From: Gemmatimonadota bacterium
GTDB taxonomy: Bacteria > Gemmatimonadota > Gemmatimonadetes > Longimicrobiales > Gaopeijiaceae
DNA: 37,942 nucleotides
Reading direction: 5' to 3'
Assembly (NCBI GenBank): GCA_028873845.1
Contig: JAPPNO010000111.1
Span: 1 to 37,942 of the forward strand
The notes under the pieces are model-generated. The model was given only the letters and a program-made list of their open reading frames with translations, was not told the origin of the DNA and searched no databases. Made by a program: the position numbers and the translations under genes. This document shows positions 16,953-25,783 of this stretch, in pieces. Each line of letters starts with the position of its first letter. The first letter of the stretch is position 1.

Positions 16953-17894
16953 ATGACACCACCCGACGCCGCGCTGCGCCTCCTCGGCGACCTCGACAAC
17001 GTCGTCCTCGGCCAGCAGCCCGTCCTGCGCCAGCTCATGATCACCCTGCTCGCCCGCGGGCACGCCCTGGTCGAGGGCGTTCCGGGGACCGCCAAGACGC
17101 TCGCGGTGCGGGCGCTGGCCAAGGGGCTGGGGCTCGACTTCGGCAGGGTCCAGTTCACCCCCGACCTGATGCCGACGGACCTGGTCGGCGTCAACATCCT
17201 CGGCGACGGCGGGTTCACCTACCGGGCCGGGCCCGTCTTCGCCGACCTGCTGCTGGCCGACGAGATCAACCGCGCGCCGCCCAAGACGCAGGCCGCGCTC
17301 CTGGAGGCGATGGAGGAGCGGCAGGTCACCGTGGACGGCACGACGAGGCCGCTGCCGCCCCCGTTCACCGTCTTCGCCACCCAGAACCCGGTCGAGTACG
17401 AGGGCACCTACCCCCTGCCCGAGGCGCAGGTCGACCGCTTCCTGATGAAGATCGTGGTGGACTATCCCCCGGAGGAGGCCGAGCGGGAGATCCTCGACCG
17501 GCACGAAGGCGGCTTCAGGGCCGACGACGAGGTGACCTATCCGATGGGCGATCCCACTTCGCGCGAGGAGCTGCTGGAGATGCGGGCCGCGGTGAACGGG
17601 GTGCACATGGACGAGCGGGTGCGGCGCTACGTGACGGACATCGTGAGGGCCACCCGCGACGACGCCGCCTTCGTGCTGGGGGCGAGTCCGCGGGCCGGGG
17701 TCGCGCTCTTCCAGGCGGCACGGACCGAAGCGTACCTGAGCGGACGCGATTTCGTGACTCCCGACGACGTCAAGTCGCTGTCCTTCCCGGTCCTGAGGCA
17801 CCGGGTGGTGCTGACCGCCGAGGCGGAGGTCGAGGGGCGCTCGTCCGACGAGGAGCTGCAGTCGCTGCTGGAGACGCTGGAGGCGCCGCGGTAG
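16953..17894 (+). CDS. moxR: MoxR-family AAA+ ATPase
   Basis: Cytoplasmic AAA+ chaperone (313 residues). Walker A GVPGTAKT (42-49), Walker B LLLADEIN (99-106), sensor-1 region [23 protein letters not shown] with the arginine finger, and the C-terminal lid with [30 protein letters not shown]. The ATG has AGGAG about 7 nt upstream; the longer open frame overlaps the previous gene. MoxR proteins act with von Willebrand-type or DUF58 partners to mature or insert metal-dependent or membrane complexes. Here the next gene, overlapping by one base (TAGTG), encodes the DUF58 partner. The client is unknown. Confidence 0.95.
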   Translation: MTPPDAALRLLGDLDNVVLGQQPVLRQLMITLLARGHALVEGVPGTAKTLAVRALAKGLGLDFGRVQFTPDLMPTDLVGVNILGDGGFTYRAGPVFADLLLADEINRAPPKTQAALLEAMEERQVTVDGTTRPLPPPFTVFATQNPVEYEGTYPLPEAQVDRFLMKIVVDYPPEEAEREILDRHEGGFRADDEVTYPMGDPTSREELLEMRAAVNGVHMDERVRRYVTDIVRATRDDAAFVLGASPRAGVALFQAARTEAYLSGRDFVTPDDVKSLSFPVLRHRVVLTAEAEVEGRSSDEELQSLLETLEAPR

Positions 17895-19216
17895 TGTTGT
17901 TTTCGCGGATCCCGAGCGCGCGCACGCTCTGGCTGTTGCTGGCGGCGTCCTTCCTGCTGCTGGTGGACACCGGGCTGGCTCTGGCGGCCGACGCCCTGAT
18001 CCTGGCGCTGGCTTTCGTCGACGGCAGGCGCACCCGGGCGCCTTCGGCCGAGCGCGAGGTGCCGAGGATCTCGGCGCTGGCGGCCGTGACCGAGGTGGCG
18101 CTGACGGTCACGAACCCCGCCGGGCGCGCCGTGACCGTGCGCGTGACCGACGACCTCGACCCCTGCCTTCGGCGCGTCGGCGGCGCCGATGGCGCGGACC
18201 CGTGGGAGGACGGGGTCGAGGTCGGGATTCCGGCGCGTTCGTCGGTGGCGTGCCCCTATCGCGTGACGCCAAGGACGCGGGGCTTCCTCGCACTCGGCGC
18301 CGTTCACCTGCGGGCGCTTTCCCCGTGGGGACTGGCGTGGCGCCGCTCGAGCGTGGAGATCTCCCATACGTTGCAGGTGCAGCCGGGCGTGCGGGACCTG
18401 CTTCGCAGCCGCAGCGGCCACGCGATCCAGCGCCCGCTCCGCACCCCCGGGCAGCGGCGCAACCGCCAGTGGGGCGAGGGGCGCGAGTTCGAGAGCCTGC
18501 GCGACTACGCCCAGGGGGACGATCCCCGCGCCATCGACTGGAAGGCGTCGGCGAAGCGGCGCAAGTACGTGGTGCGCAACTACGAGGCGGAGCGGAGCCA
18601 GAACATCGTGCTGGCGATCGACGCGGGGCGGCACATGCGGGAGCGGCTGTCGCCGCTGCGCGAACGGATCGACTACGCGCTCGGGGCGTGCATGATGCTC
18701 GCCAGCCGGGCGCAGAACTTCGGCGACCGGATCGGGGTGGTTGTCTTCGACGACCGGGTCCGTCATGTGTCGCCGCCGCGCCGGGCCGATCCGTCCGGCC
18801 TGGCCAGGGTGCTCGCGGGCGTGGAGACGCAGCTGGTCGAACCCAACTATCCCCTGGCGCTCGCCACGCTGGGGCGGACCTTCCGCAAGCGTTCGCTGGT
18901 GATCCTCTTCTGCGACATCATCGACGGGTCGGTGTCGCGGGCGCTGGTGAGTTCGCTGAGCCGGATCGGGCGCGCGCACCTTCCGCTGGCGATCGCCATC
19001 CGGAATCCGGCGCTGGAGGGGGCGGCCACGCAGGCGGTGGCGAAGCCGGAGGACGGCTACTACCGCGCCGCCGCCGAAGAGCTGGTTCAGGCTCGCGCGA
19101 CGACGCTCCAGGTCATGCGCCAGTCCGGGATCCTGGTGGTGGACACCCCCCCGGGGGACACCCTGGTCCGCACGCTGGACAAGTACGTCGAGATCAAGGA
19201 GCGGGGGCTGCTGTAG
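17894..19216 (+). CDS. DUF58-domain protein (MoxR partner)
   Basis: 440 residues, GTG start sharing one base with the moxR stop. Two N-terminal membrane helices (about 10-43), an extracytoplasmic or loop region (60-160) with the fold typical of these proteins, then the DUF58 signature GREFESLRDYAQGDDPRAIDWKASAK (197-222; key residues Arg203, Asp215, Trp216) and a vWA-like half with NIVLAIDAGRHM (237-248) in place of a full MIDAS. The last 23 bases overlap the end of the convergent RDD-SpoIIM gene. Expected to bind MoxR and recruit it to the membrane; inferred from the family. Confidence 0.92.
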   Translation: MLFSRIPSARTLWLLLAASFLLLVDTGLALAADALILALAFVDGRRTRAPSAEREVPRISALAAVTEVALTVTNPAGRAVTVRVTDDLDPCLRRVGGADGADPWEDGVEVGIPARSSVACPYRVTPRTRGFLALGAVHLRALSPWGLAWRRSSVEISHTLQVQPGVRDLLRSRSGHAIQRPLRTPGQRRNRQWGEGREFESLRDYAQGDDPRAIDWKASAKRRKYVVRNYEAERSQNIVLAIDAGRHMRERLSPLRERIDYALGACMMLASRAQNFGDRIGVVVFDDRVRHVSPPRRADPSGLARVLAGVETQLVEPNYPLALATLGRTFRKRSLVILFCDIIDGSVSRALVSSLSRIGRAHLPLAIAIRNPALEGAATQAVAKPEDGYYRAAAEELVQARATTLQVMRQSGILVVDTPPGDTLVRTLDKYVEIKERGLL

Positions 19217-20978
19217 CTGACGCGGGGGTCCGCGTCTTCCTGCCGGCGAAACCGAAGTACAGCAGCATGAGCAGGGCGGTCGCCGAGCCGAAGGTGAACT
19301 TCGCCACCGCGGGCAGCGTGGAGGGCGAGTAGAAGCCTTCGATCAGTCCCGCGATCACCAGCATGAGCGACGTGCCCGCGAGGAGGGAGACGAAGGTGCG
19401 GCCGCGTTCCCTGAGCGCCTCCGCCCGGGTGCGCCGTCCCGGCATGAGCAGCGCAGACCCAAGCCCGAACCCCGCCCCCCCCGCGATGCAGATCGCGCCG
19501 AGCTCGATGAAGCCGTGCGAGAAGACGAAGGCGAGGATCACCCCCAGCACTTCCTCGTTGGCATACGCTCCCAGGGCCGCGCCGATCACGATGCCGTTGA
19601 GGACGAGGATGAACAGGGTCCCGGCGCCCGCCAGGAAACCCCCGGCGAAGGTGAGGAACGTGACCCCGATGTTGTTGGTGATCACGTTGGAGGAAAGGAG
19701 GGGCATTGCCGCGGCGCCGATCTCACCGATGTACGGTGCATCGATGTCGTCCTTGACGGTGTTCTCCGCCCTGGTGAGCATTCCGGGTCCCATGAGCGAG
19801 CGCCCCAGTTGCGGTTCGCCGCCGACCGCGGCGTAGGTGGCCACCATGGGACCGAAGAAGAGGAGCGCGGCCAGCAGGATCGGGCGGTGGAAGCGGCGCA
19901 CCGAACGCGGGAACCCGGCCCACATCCACTGCCCCAGCGAAACCGTGGCCCGCCCCCGCGCGCGGTAGAGCAGGTTGTGCCCGGCCCCGGCCCAGCGCTG
20001 TACGGTTCCCAGCAGCCCCGGCGACGCTCCATAGGTGCGGGCACGCTCCAGATCGGCAGCCATGCCGCGGTAGAGCTGTCCGAACCGGCGTGTCTCTCCT
20101 TCCGTAAAGCTCTTCAGACCCCGCTTTCGCCCTTTTTCCACCAGTTCCGAGTACGCCGCCCATTCCTCACGCTGTTCGCGGGCCATGGTCGCGGCCTGAA
20201 GGCTGGCGCCGCCGCGCCGGGCGGCGTGCCTGGGCGCCTCCTCCTCGTGGAGCCGGGAGAGTACCCGCTCCGAGGCGGTCCGGGTGTCCACCGGCGACAG
20301 GTCGACCGCGGAGCCGAGGGCGGTCAGGACCGAATCGGCCACGCGGCGCCTGACCAGCGGGTCCAGTGCCTCCCGCCGGGCCATGTAGCCCGCCAGAAGC
20401 TCGAACTGCTCGACCGAGAGGAGGGGGCGCCCCACCCGTCCCGACGGCAGCGCATCGGTGGCCAGAAGCTCTCCGCCGCCCGCGTCGCGCACCACCATGG
20501 TTCCCGCAACCATGTCGCCCAGCCGCTGGGCCCGCTTGTTGGCCAGGATGCAGACCGCGCCCGCCACCCCGGTTATGCCCGGCTGCAGGTCCACGATCCG
20601 GATCAGATTGCGGAGCACGGAGCCCTGGAAGGACAGGGGTTCGCCGCCCACATGCACCACCCGCAGCCCGATCGCCCGCTTGCCCGGCGTGCGCCCGCCT
20701 CCGAGCGCCTCGAAGAGGAGGAAGTATCCCCACTGGACGAAGAAAGTGGCGAAGAACAGCAGGGTGCCGCTCACGGACCCGAAGAAGCTGCCCAGGCGGC
20801 CGATGTAGAAGAACGCCAGACCGAGCAACAGCAGCCCGACCATGAGCACGGCCAGGTCGATGGCCAGGGCGGCGGCCCGCGATCCGACGTCGGCGAGCAC
20901 ATAGTCGAGCCGGACGTGCTCGGGGGTGTCCACGGCGACGCGGCGGTGGAACGACGTCTTCGCAGGCGTTGGGTCCAT
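19194..20978 (-). CDS. RDD-SpoIIM fusion membrane protein
   Basis: 594 residues from MDPTPAKTS; an in-frame ATG 20 codons upstream (21038) is also possible. Residues about 25-165 form an RDD domain: RAAALAIDLAV with the Arg and Asp, three helices, GGGRTPGKRAIGLRVV, and the helix ending KRAQRLGDMVAGTMVV. A linker leads to a SpoIIM domain from about residue 265: WAAYSELVEKGRKRGLKSFTEGETRRFGQLYR, then five to six helices with LLSSNVITNNIGVTFLTFAGG, VFSHGFIELGAICIAGGAG and a final helix pair. RDD and SpoIIM are usually separate genes beside moxR; here they are fused, on the strand opposite the rest of the cluster, and the 3' ends overlap by 23 bp (19194-19216). Sporulation is not implied. Confidence 0.9.
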   Translation of the reverse strand: MDPTPAKTSFHRRVAVDTPEHVRLDYVLADVGSRAAALAIDLAVLMVGLLLLGLAFFYIGRLGSFFGSVSGTLLFFATFFVQWGYFLLFEALGGGRTPGKRAIGLRVVHVGGEPLSFQGSVLRNLIRIVDLQPGITGVAGAVCILANKRAQRLGDMVAGTMVVRDAGGGELLATDALPSGRVGRPLLSVEQFELLAGYMARREALDPLVRRRVADSVLTALGSAVDLSPVDTRTASERVLSRLHEEEAPRHAARRGGASLQAATMAREQREEWAAYSELVEKGRKRGLKSFTEGETRRFGQLYRGMAADLERARTYGASPGLLGTVQRWAGAGHNLLYRARGRATVSLGQWMWAGFPRSVRRFHRPILLAALLFFGPMVATYAAVGGEPQLGRSLMGPGMLTRAENTVKDDIDAPYIGEIGAAAMPLLSSNVITNNIGVTFLTFAGGFLAGAGTLFILVLNGIVIGAALGAYANEEVLGVILAFVFSHGFIELGAICIAGGAGFGLGSALLMPGRRTRAEALRERGRTFVSLLAGTSLMLVIAGLIEGFYSPSTLPAVAKFTFGSATALLMLLYFGFAGRKTRTPASATAAPAP

Positions 20979-21075
20979 GTGGTTCGGCCGGCAGCCGGTG
21001 GTTGCCTCGCCGGTCGAGGGGTTCGGCGGGTTCGCCACGGGCTGCCGGGTCCGTGGCGAACCCCCGCGTCGCCAA

Positions 21076-21149
21076 TGCCGGAGGAGGGACTTGAACCCCC
21101 GACACGCGGATTATGATTCCGCTGCTCTGACCAACTGAGCTACTCCGGC
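21076..21149 (-). tRNA. tRNA-Met (anticodon CAT), elongator type
   Basis: 74 nt. Acceptor stem GCCGGAG/CTCCGGC with discriminator A73, D-arm GTAGCTCAGTTGGTCAGAGC, anticodon stem GCGGA/TCCGC closing the loop ATCATAA (anticodon CAT), T-arm with GGTTCAAGT. The initiator marks are absent: there is a normal G1:C72 pair and no run of three G:C pairs in the anticodon stem. The sequence is very like bacterial elongator Met tRNAs; lysidine-type Ile2 is less likely. CCA is not encoded. Confidence 0.93.
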
Positions 21150-21160
21150 GAAGAGCAGGA

Positions 21161-21189
21161 AAGCTCCAAGGCCTCGGGGTTCCTGTCAA
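21161..21189 (-). promoter_or_regulatory. Promoter of tRNA-Met
   Basis: Minus strand: perfect TTGACA at 21189-21184, 17-nt spacer, GAGCTT at 21166-21161. Transcription would begin near 21154, about 5 nt before the mature tRNA. The RDD-SpoIIM gene lies downstream on the same strand and could be read through. Confidence 0.65.
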
Positions 21190-21291
21190 TGCTTGCCGGC
21201 GCACCCGGCCCGGGCGCCCCGGCCTTGTCAACCACGCCCGGCAACCACCTATTCCGGGGCACTGCATCAAACGACCAAGGAGGGACTTCCC

Positions 21292-22281
21292 ATGGATTTC
21301 GGCTTTTTCCTGATCCCCGGCATCACGGCCTTCGGCGTCATCGGCCTGCTCAGTTCGCTTCGCATTCTGTGGGAGTACGAGCGGGGCGTGGTCTTTCGAC
21401 TCGGCAAGCTGACGCGCGCCAAGGGGCCGGGGATCGTGTTCCTGGTGCCGTACGGCATCGAGCGGATGCGGAAGATGGATCTGCGCATCATCGCCCTCGA
21501 CATCGCGCCCCAGGACACGATCACCAAGGACAACGTGAGCTGCACGGTGAACGCCGTCGTCTACTTCCGGGTCGTGGACCCGGCCAAGGCGGTGGTCGAG
21601 GTGGAAGATTACTATTTCGCTACAAGTCAGATCGCACAAACCACGCTGCGGAGCGTGGTTGGACAGTCCGAGCTCGACGAACTGCTGGCTCAGCGGGAGC
21701 GGATCAACGAGATCGTGCGGCGGATCATCGACCTGGAGACCGATCCGTGGGGGATCGAGGTGACGTCCGTCGAGGTCAAGGACATCGACCTGCCGAAGGA
21801 GATGAAGCGCGCGATGGCGAAGCAGGCGGAGGCCGAGCGCGAACGGCGGGGCAAGATCATCGCCGCCGAGGGCGAGTTCCAGGCGTCGCGCAAGCTGTCC
21901 GCTGCCGCGCAGGTGATCTCGCAGCATCCGGTTGCGCTTCAGCTACGTTTCCTGCAGACCGTGGTCGAGGTGGCGGCCGAGAACAATTCCACGACGCTCT
22001 TCCCTATCCCGGTGGACCTCTTCGCGCCCTTTGTGGAGAAGGCGACGGGGGTGCAGGGAGGCGGGTTCCCCAGCCGGCTCGGCAAGGATGAGGCGCTCGC
22101 GCTTGCCGAGGCCGCCGTGGAAAGCCTGGGGGCCGGATCCGATGAGGTCGCGGCGGCGCTCGAGGCGGGCGACGTGGAGCAGGTTCTGGAGGGCGCGAAG
22201 AAGGCGCTGGGGCTGGCGGTCGGGACCGGCGGGGAGGAGGAGACCGTAGCCGATGCCTCCGCGGAGGAGGCCGAGGACTGA
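21292..22281 (+). CDS. Slipin (stomatin/SPFH-family membrane protein)
   Basis: 329 residues, ATG preceded by AAGGAGGG at 7 nt. One N-terminal membrane helix (about 2-22), then the SPFH/band-7 domain: [75 protein letters not shown], and [38 protein letters not shown] (family patterns in order). The C-terminal 80 residues are acidic and Ala-rich. Slipins form oligomeric membrane scaffolds; the usual NfeD partner is not next door. It stands alone on the plus strand between tRNA-Met and ftsB. Confidence 0.92.
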   Translation: MDFGFFLIPGITAFGVIGLLSSLRILWEYERGVVFRLGKLTRAKGPGIVFLVPYGIERMRKMDLRIIALDIAPQDTITKDNVSCTVNAVVYFRVVDPAKAVVEVEDYYFATSQIAQTTLRSVVGQSELDELLAQRERINEIVRRIIDLETDPWGIEVTSVEVKDIDLPKEMKRAMAKQAEAERERRGKIIAAEGEFQASRKLSAAAQVISQHPVALQLRFLQTVVEVAAENNSTTLFPIPVDLFAPFVEKATGVQGGGFPSRLGKDEALALAEAAVESLGAGSDEVAAALEAGDVEQVLEGAKKALGLAVGTGGEEETVADASAEEAED

Positions 22282-22334
22282 ATCTCCGGGGAATCCCGCT
22301 GTGCGTTGAAGGCGGACCGGCAGGGTTCTCGCGC

Positions 22335-22365
22335 GCCAGGCGGGTGACCCGGTGTTGCGCCTGGC
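22335..22365. terminator. Hairpin between convergent slipin and ftsB genes
   Basis: GCCAGGCG (22335-22342) pairs with CGCCTGGC (22358-22365) around a 15-nt loop, directly after the ftsB stop and about 55 nt after the slipin stop. There is no T-run on either strand, so it is a weak candidate for a shared terminator. Confidence 0.35.
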
Positions 22366-22671
22366 CTACGGCACGTCCGGCTTCTCCTCCGCCGATTCCT
22401 CCGAGATGCGGTAGAGGTATTCGCCGTCGCGGATGAAGCCGTACCGCTCGCGCGCCAGGCGTTCCAGGGCGTCGTCGTGGTGTCGCAGCGAATCGGCCCA
22501 TGCGCGCAGGGAATCGATCTCGTTCCTGGCGGTCCGGAGTTCGGCGCGCCTGTCCGCCAGTTCCACTGCGGCCCGCCGGGCATCCATGAGCGAGTGCTGC
22601 CCTCCCGCGATCGCGACGTAGCCGGCGACCACCGCCAGACAGGGGAAGACCAGCCGCTTCCACCGGCTCAT
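22366..22671 (-). CDS. ftsB: FtsB/DivIC-type septum formation initiator
   Basis: Small bitopic division protein that bridges early and late divisome proteins. 101 residues from ATG 22671, which overlaps the eno stop (ATGA); a GTG 3 codons upstream is possible. Short cytoplasmic start, membrane helix (about 8-24), coiled coil (about 30-72, [19 protein letters not shown] and following heptads), then [20 protein letters not shown], the hallmark of this family. The eno-ftsB adjacency is also common in proteobacteria. Confidence 0.85.
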   Translation of the reverse strand: MSRWKRLVFPCLAVVAGYVAIAGGQHSLMDARRAAVELADRRAELRTARNEIDSLRAWADSLRHHDDALERLARERYGFIRDGEYLYRISEESAEEKPDVP

Positions 22672-23945
22672 CGGCGCCACCCTGCCGAGGCGTAGCCGGC
22701 CCGCGCGCCGATCTGCTCCTCGATCCGCAGCAGCTGGTTGTACTTGGCGACCCGGTCGGTGCGGCTGGGCGCGCCCGTCTTGATCTGGCCCGCGCCGGTG
22801 GCCACCGCGAGGTCGGCGATGAAGGTGTCCTCGGTCTCGCCCGAGCGGTGGGAGATGACCGTACCGAACCCGGCCTGCTGCGCGGCGCGCACCGCGTCGA
22901 TCGACTCGGTCAGGGTGCCGATCTGGTTGACCTTCACGAGGATGGCGTTGGCGGTGCGCTCGCGCATGCCGCGTTCGAGGCGGGTCAGGTTGGTGGCGAA
23001 GAGGTCATCGCCCACGATCTGGCAACGATCGCCCACACGGGAGGTAAGCGTCGCCCAGCCGGACCAGTCGTCCTCGTCCAGGGGGTCCTCGAGGCTGACG
23101 AGGGGGAAGCGCGCGATCATCTCCTCCCAGAAGGAGATCATCCGGTCCGTGTCCAGCGAAGCGCCCGAGGACTTGCGGAAGGCGTATGCACCATCGGCAT
23201 GCAGTTCGGACGCGGCGGCGTCGACGGAGAGCAGGATGTCCTCGCCGGGACGATAGCCGGCCGCCTCGATCGCCCGCATCACCACCTCGGCAGCTTCGAT
23301 GTCGGATCCCAGGTCGGGAGCGAACCCCCCTTCATCACCCACCGCGGTGCTCTTGCCCGCCCCCGTCAGCACCGCCTTCAGGGCGTGGAAGACCTCCACC
23401 CCCATCCGCAGCCCCTCCGAGAAGGAGCCGGCGCCCACCGGCATGATCATGAACTCCTGGATGTCCACGTTGTTCGACGCGTGCGCGCCGCCGTTCACGA
23501 TGTTCATCATGGGAACGGGCAGCGTGCGCGCTTCGTCCCCGCCAAGGTAGCGATAGAGCGGAAGGCCCTGCTCGGCCGCCGCCGCCCGCGCCACCGCCAG
23601 CGAGACGGCCAGCACCGCGTTGGCCCCCAGCCGACCCTTCCCCCGGGTCCCGTCGGCGGCGATCATCGTGCGATCGATGTCGCGCTGGTCGCCCGCGTCG
23701 CGTTCGAGAACCGCACTCCGTATCTCCGTGCCGATGTTGCGCACCGCGTTGAGGACACCCCTGCCGAGATAGCGCCCGGGATCGCCGTCGCGCAGTTCCA
23801 CCGCCTCGTACTCGCCGGTGGAAGCCCCGCTCGGCACCGCCGCGCGCCCCCGGTGGCCGCCCGCGAGGACCACCTCCGCCTCCACGGTCGGGTTGCCGCG
23901 CGAGTCCAGGATTTCCCGCCCGCGGACGTCCACGATCGCCGACAT
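22668..23945 (-). CDS. eno: Enolase
   Basis: Interconverts 2-phosphoglycerate and phosphoenolpyruvate. 425 residues from [22 protein letters not shown]; the longer frame adds 19 unconserved residues. Landmarks: [49 protein letters not shown] (general-acid Glu), the metal ligands in [20 protein letters not shown] and [10 protein letters not shown], the catalytic lysine in [13 protein letters not shown], and the signature [17 protein letters not shown] followed by [25 protein letters not shown]. Nothing unusual. Confidence 0.98.
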   Translation of the reverse strand: MSAIVDVRGREILDSRGNPTVEAEVVLAGGHRGRAAVPSGASTGEYEAVELRDGDPGRYLGRGVLNAVRNIGTEIRSAVLERDAGDQRDIDRTMIAADGTRGKGRLGANAVLAVSLAVARAAAAEQGLPLYRYLGGDEARTLPVPMMNIVNGGAHASNNVDIQEFMIMPVGAGSFSEGLRMGVEVFHALKAVLTGAGKSTAVGDEGGFAPDLGSDIEAAEVVMRAIEAAGYRPGEDILLSVDAAASELHADGAYAFRKSSGASLDTDRMISFWEEMIARFPLVSLEDPLDEDDWSGWATLTSRVGDRCQIVGDDLFATNLTRLERGMRERTANAILVKVNQIGTLTESIDAVRAAQQAGFGTVISHRSGETEDTFIADLAVATGAGQIKTGAPSRTDRVAKYNQLLRIEEQIGARAGYASAGWRR

Positions 23946-24032
23946 CAGACTGCCCCCGGCCCCGAAGGGAGTTTCCCGATCACCGACATCAGGGTTCTCC
24001 ATGCCCCGCGGGGAGCCTCACGAGCACCGGCA

Positions 24033-24752
24033 TCACCCCTCCCCTGCTCCGTTCATGAGTCCCTCGATCGCGTCGCGGCACTCCCGGGAAAGGCGGTTTC
24101 GGTCCCTCAGGGTGAGACCCGTCGTGTCGATGGGATCGCCCACGATAACGGTGGCCGTTCCGGGGAACATCCTCCAGCTGCCCTTCTTCATGATCCGGCG
24201 CGTGCCGACGACCGCCACGGGAAGCACGGGCACCTGCGACTTGATCGCCATGACGAAGGCCCCCTTCTTGAAGCGCCCCATCTCGCCGGACGGGGAACGG
24301 GTGCCTTCGGGGAACATGATGATCGTCCTCCCTTCCCTCATCAGGTCGTCCGCTCGCCTCAGGGAGTCGACGGCAGCCTGCTGGTCGGACCGGTCGATGG
24401 CGATGTTCCCGACTTTTTCCCAGGCGGCGCCCACCACCGGAATGCGGGAGAGTTCCTTCTTTCCGACGAAGCTGAACCTGTCCCGGAGCGCGGTGCCGAG
24501 CGCGAAGATGTCGAACCAGCTCTGGTGGTTGGAAACCAGGATCTGGCCCCGGCCGCGTCCCAGCCGGTCGGCATTCCTGACAACCAGCCTGATGCCCGCG
24601 CCCCACAGGATGATCGAGCTCCATTCGCCGGTCAGCCTGTCCGCGCGCCGCTGGAAGTGCCGTGGCCACAGGAAGTAGTAGATCAGCGCGCGTCCGCCCG
24701 AATAGAGCGTCGCGCCGATGATGACGGCGTAGCCCCAGATGGACCGGATCAC
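24033..24752 (-). CDS. plsC: 1-acyl-sn-glycerol-3-phosphate acyltransferase
   Basis: Acylates lysophosphatidic acid to phosphatidic acid at the inner membrane. 239 residues: N-terminal hydrophobic helix (about 5-28), acyltransferase block I NHQSWFD (75-81, the HX4D catalytic pair His76/Asp81), block II with VGKKELSRIPVVGAAW, block III FPEGTRS (147-153), block IV VPVLPVAVVGT. The start overlaps the thiL stop (ATGA), and the gene ends 87 nt before the eno start. Confidence 0.93.
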   Translation of the reverse strand: MIRSIWGYAVIIGATLYSGGRALIYYFLWPRHFQRRADRLTGEWSSIILWGAGIRLVVRNADRLGRGRGQILVSNHQSWFDIFALGTALRDRFSFVGKKELSRIPVVGAAWEKVGNIAIDRSDQQAAVDSLRRADDLMREGRTIIMFPEGTRSPSGEMGRFKKGAFVMAIKSQVPVLPVAVVGTRRIMKKGSWRMFPGTATVIVGDPIDTTGLTLRDRNRLSRECRDAIEGLMNGAGEG

Positions 24753-25696
24753 GAGGCGCCACCGGGGTCCGGGGTCGCGAAGTGGTCATAGCCTCCTCGT
24801 CCGGGTGCGCGGACTCGGCCCAGGGAGTCCTCGAGGACGACCCCCTCCCCTTCGTCAACCCTGCCGATGCGAGTCAGCGCCACCGCCATCTCCTGTCCGA
24901 GGGCCCTGATGCGGGATCCGGCCCCGGCCGGGGCGGTAAACATCAGTTCATAATCTTCGCCCCCTTCGAGGGCGAGGTTCAAGTCCCCCGCGCCGTCGTC
25001 CACCGGGATGGCGCCGGCATCGAGGCGGATCATGACCCTGGAAGCGTCCGCCACCCGCCTCGCGTCGGCTACGAGCCCGTCCGAGATGTCGATCATGGCG
25101 CGGGCCACCCCGGCATCGGCCAGCGCCACCCCCAGCGTCACCCGGTCGGGAGGTGCGACAAACCTCTCACGGGCACGGGGATCCGGCTCGGTCCCCGCTT
25201 CCCAGGCTCGCACCGCGGCCGCGGCCCCACCCAGAGCTCCGGAGACCCAAACCCCCTGCCCCACCTCCGCCCCACCCCGCACAGTCACGGTGCGCGCCCG
25301 TCCCACGGCCACGACATCCAACACGGCCGGGCCCGGGGACCGGCTCACGTCGCCCCCGACGATCGCCACCCCGACCCGGTCTCCCGCAGCGCGGACACCC
25401 CGTTGCAATTCCAGGGCCAGCGACGGTTCCCCGCGGACGGCCAGCGACACGAGAAGCGCCTCGGGCGCCGCGCCCATGGCCGCCAGATCGCTCAGGGCGG
25501 CCGCTCCGGCCCTGAATCCCGCCTCCTCGGGAGAGATCCAGTCGAGACGGAAATGCACCCCTTCGACCGCCAGGTCGGTGGAGATCACCATGCCCCCGCG
25601 CAGGAAGGCCGCGTCGTCGCCCGGACCCAGCCGTACGGCCCGGCTTCCCCTCCAGCCGATCGAGACAAGGCGGCGAACCAGCTCGTTTTCGTTCAC
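24749..25696 (-). CDS. thiL: Thiamine-monophosphate kinase
   Basis: Phosphorylates thiamine monophosphate to the active cofactor TPP. 315 residues of the AIRS/PurM fold: GPGDDAAFL (24-32), STDLAVEGVHFRLDW (39-53, Asp41 and His48), AAALSDLAAMGA, GGDVSRSPG, AMIDISDGLVADARRVADAS and GGEDYELMF in the usual order. No other thiamine genes and no TPP riboswitch are visible. It is translationally coupled with plsC. Confidence 0.95.
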   Translation of the reverse strand: MNENELVRRLVSIGWRGSRAVRLGPGDDAAFLRGGMVISTDLAVEGVHFRLDWISPEEAGFRAGAAALSDLAAMGAAPEALLVSLAVRGEPSLALELQRGVRAAGDRVGVAIVGGDVSRSPGPAVLDVVAVGRARTVTVRGGAEVGQGVWVSGALGGAAAAVRAWEAGTEPDPRARERFVAPPDRVTLGVALADAGVARAMIDISDGLVADARRVADASRVMIRLDAGAIPVDDGAGDLNLALEGGEDYELMFTAPAGAGSRIRALGQEMAVALTRIGRVDEGEGVVLEDSLGRVRAPGRGGYDHFATPDPGGAS

Positions 25697-25783
25697 GGCA
25701 AGCCGTCGGCGTCCCGTCCCGGCGGTTTCCCGGTTCTGCGGCCACCGGGCGCGGCGAGGTGGAGAAGGGTCTGCAACGCGCTG

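Noticed and set aside
15455-17218. 587-codon open frame on the minus strand across DUF4350 and moxR.
   Set aside because: It spans three coupled real genes on the other strand and has shadow-frame composition.
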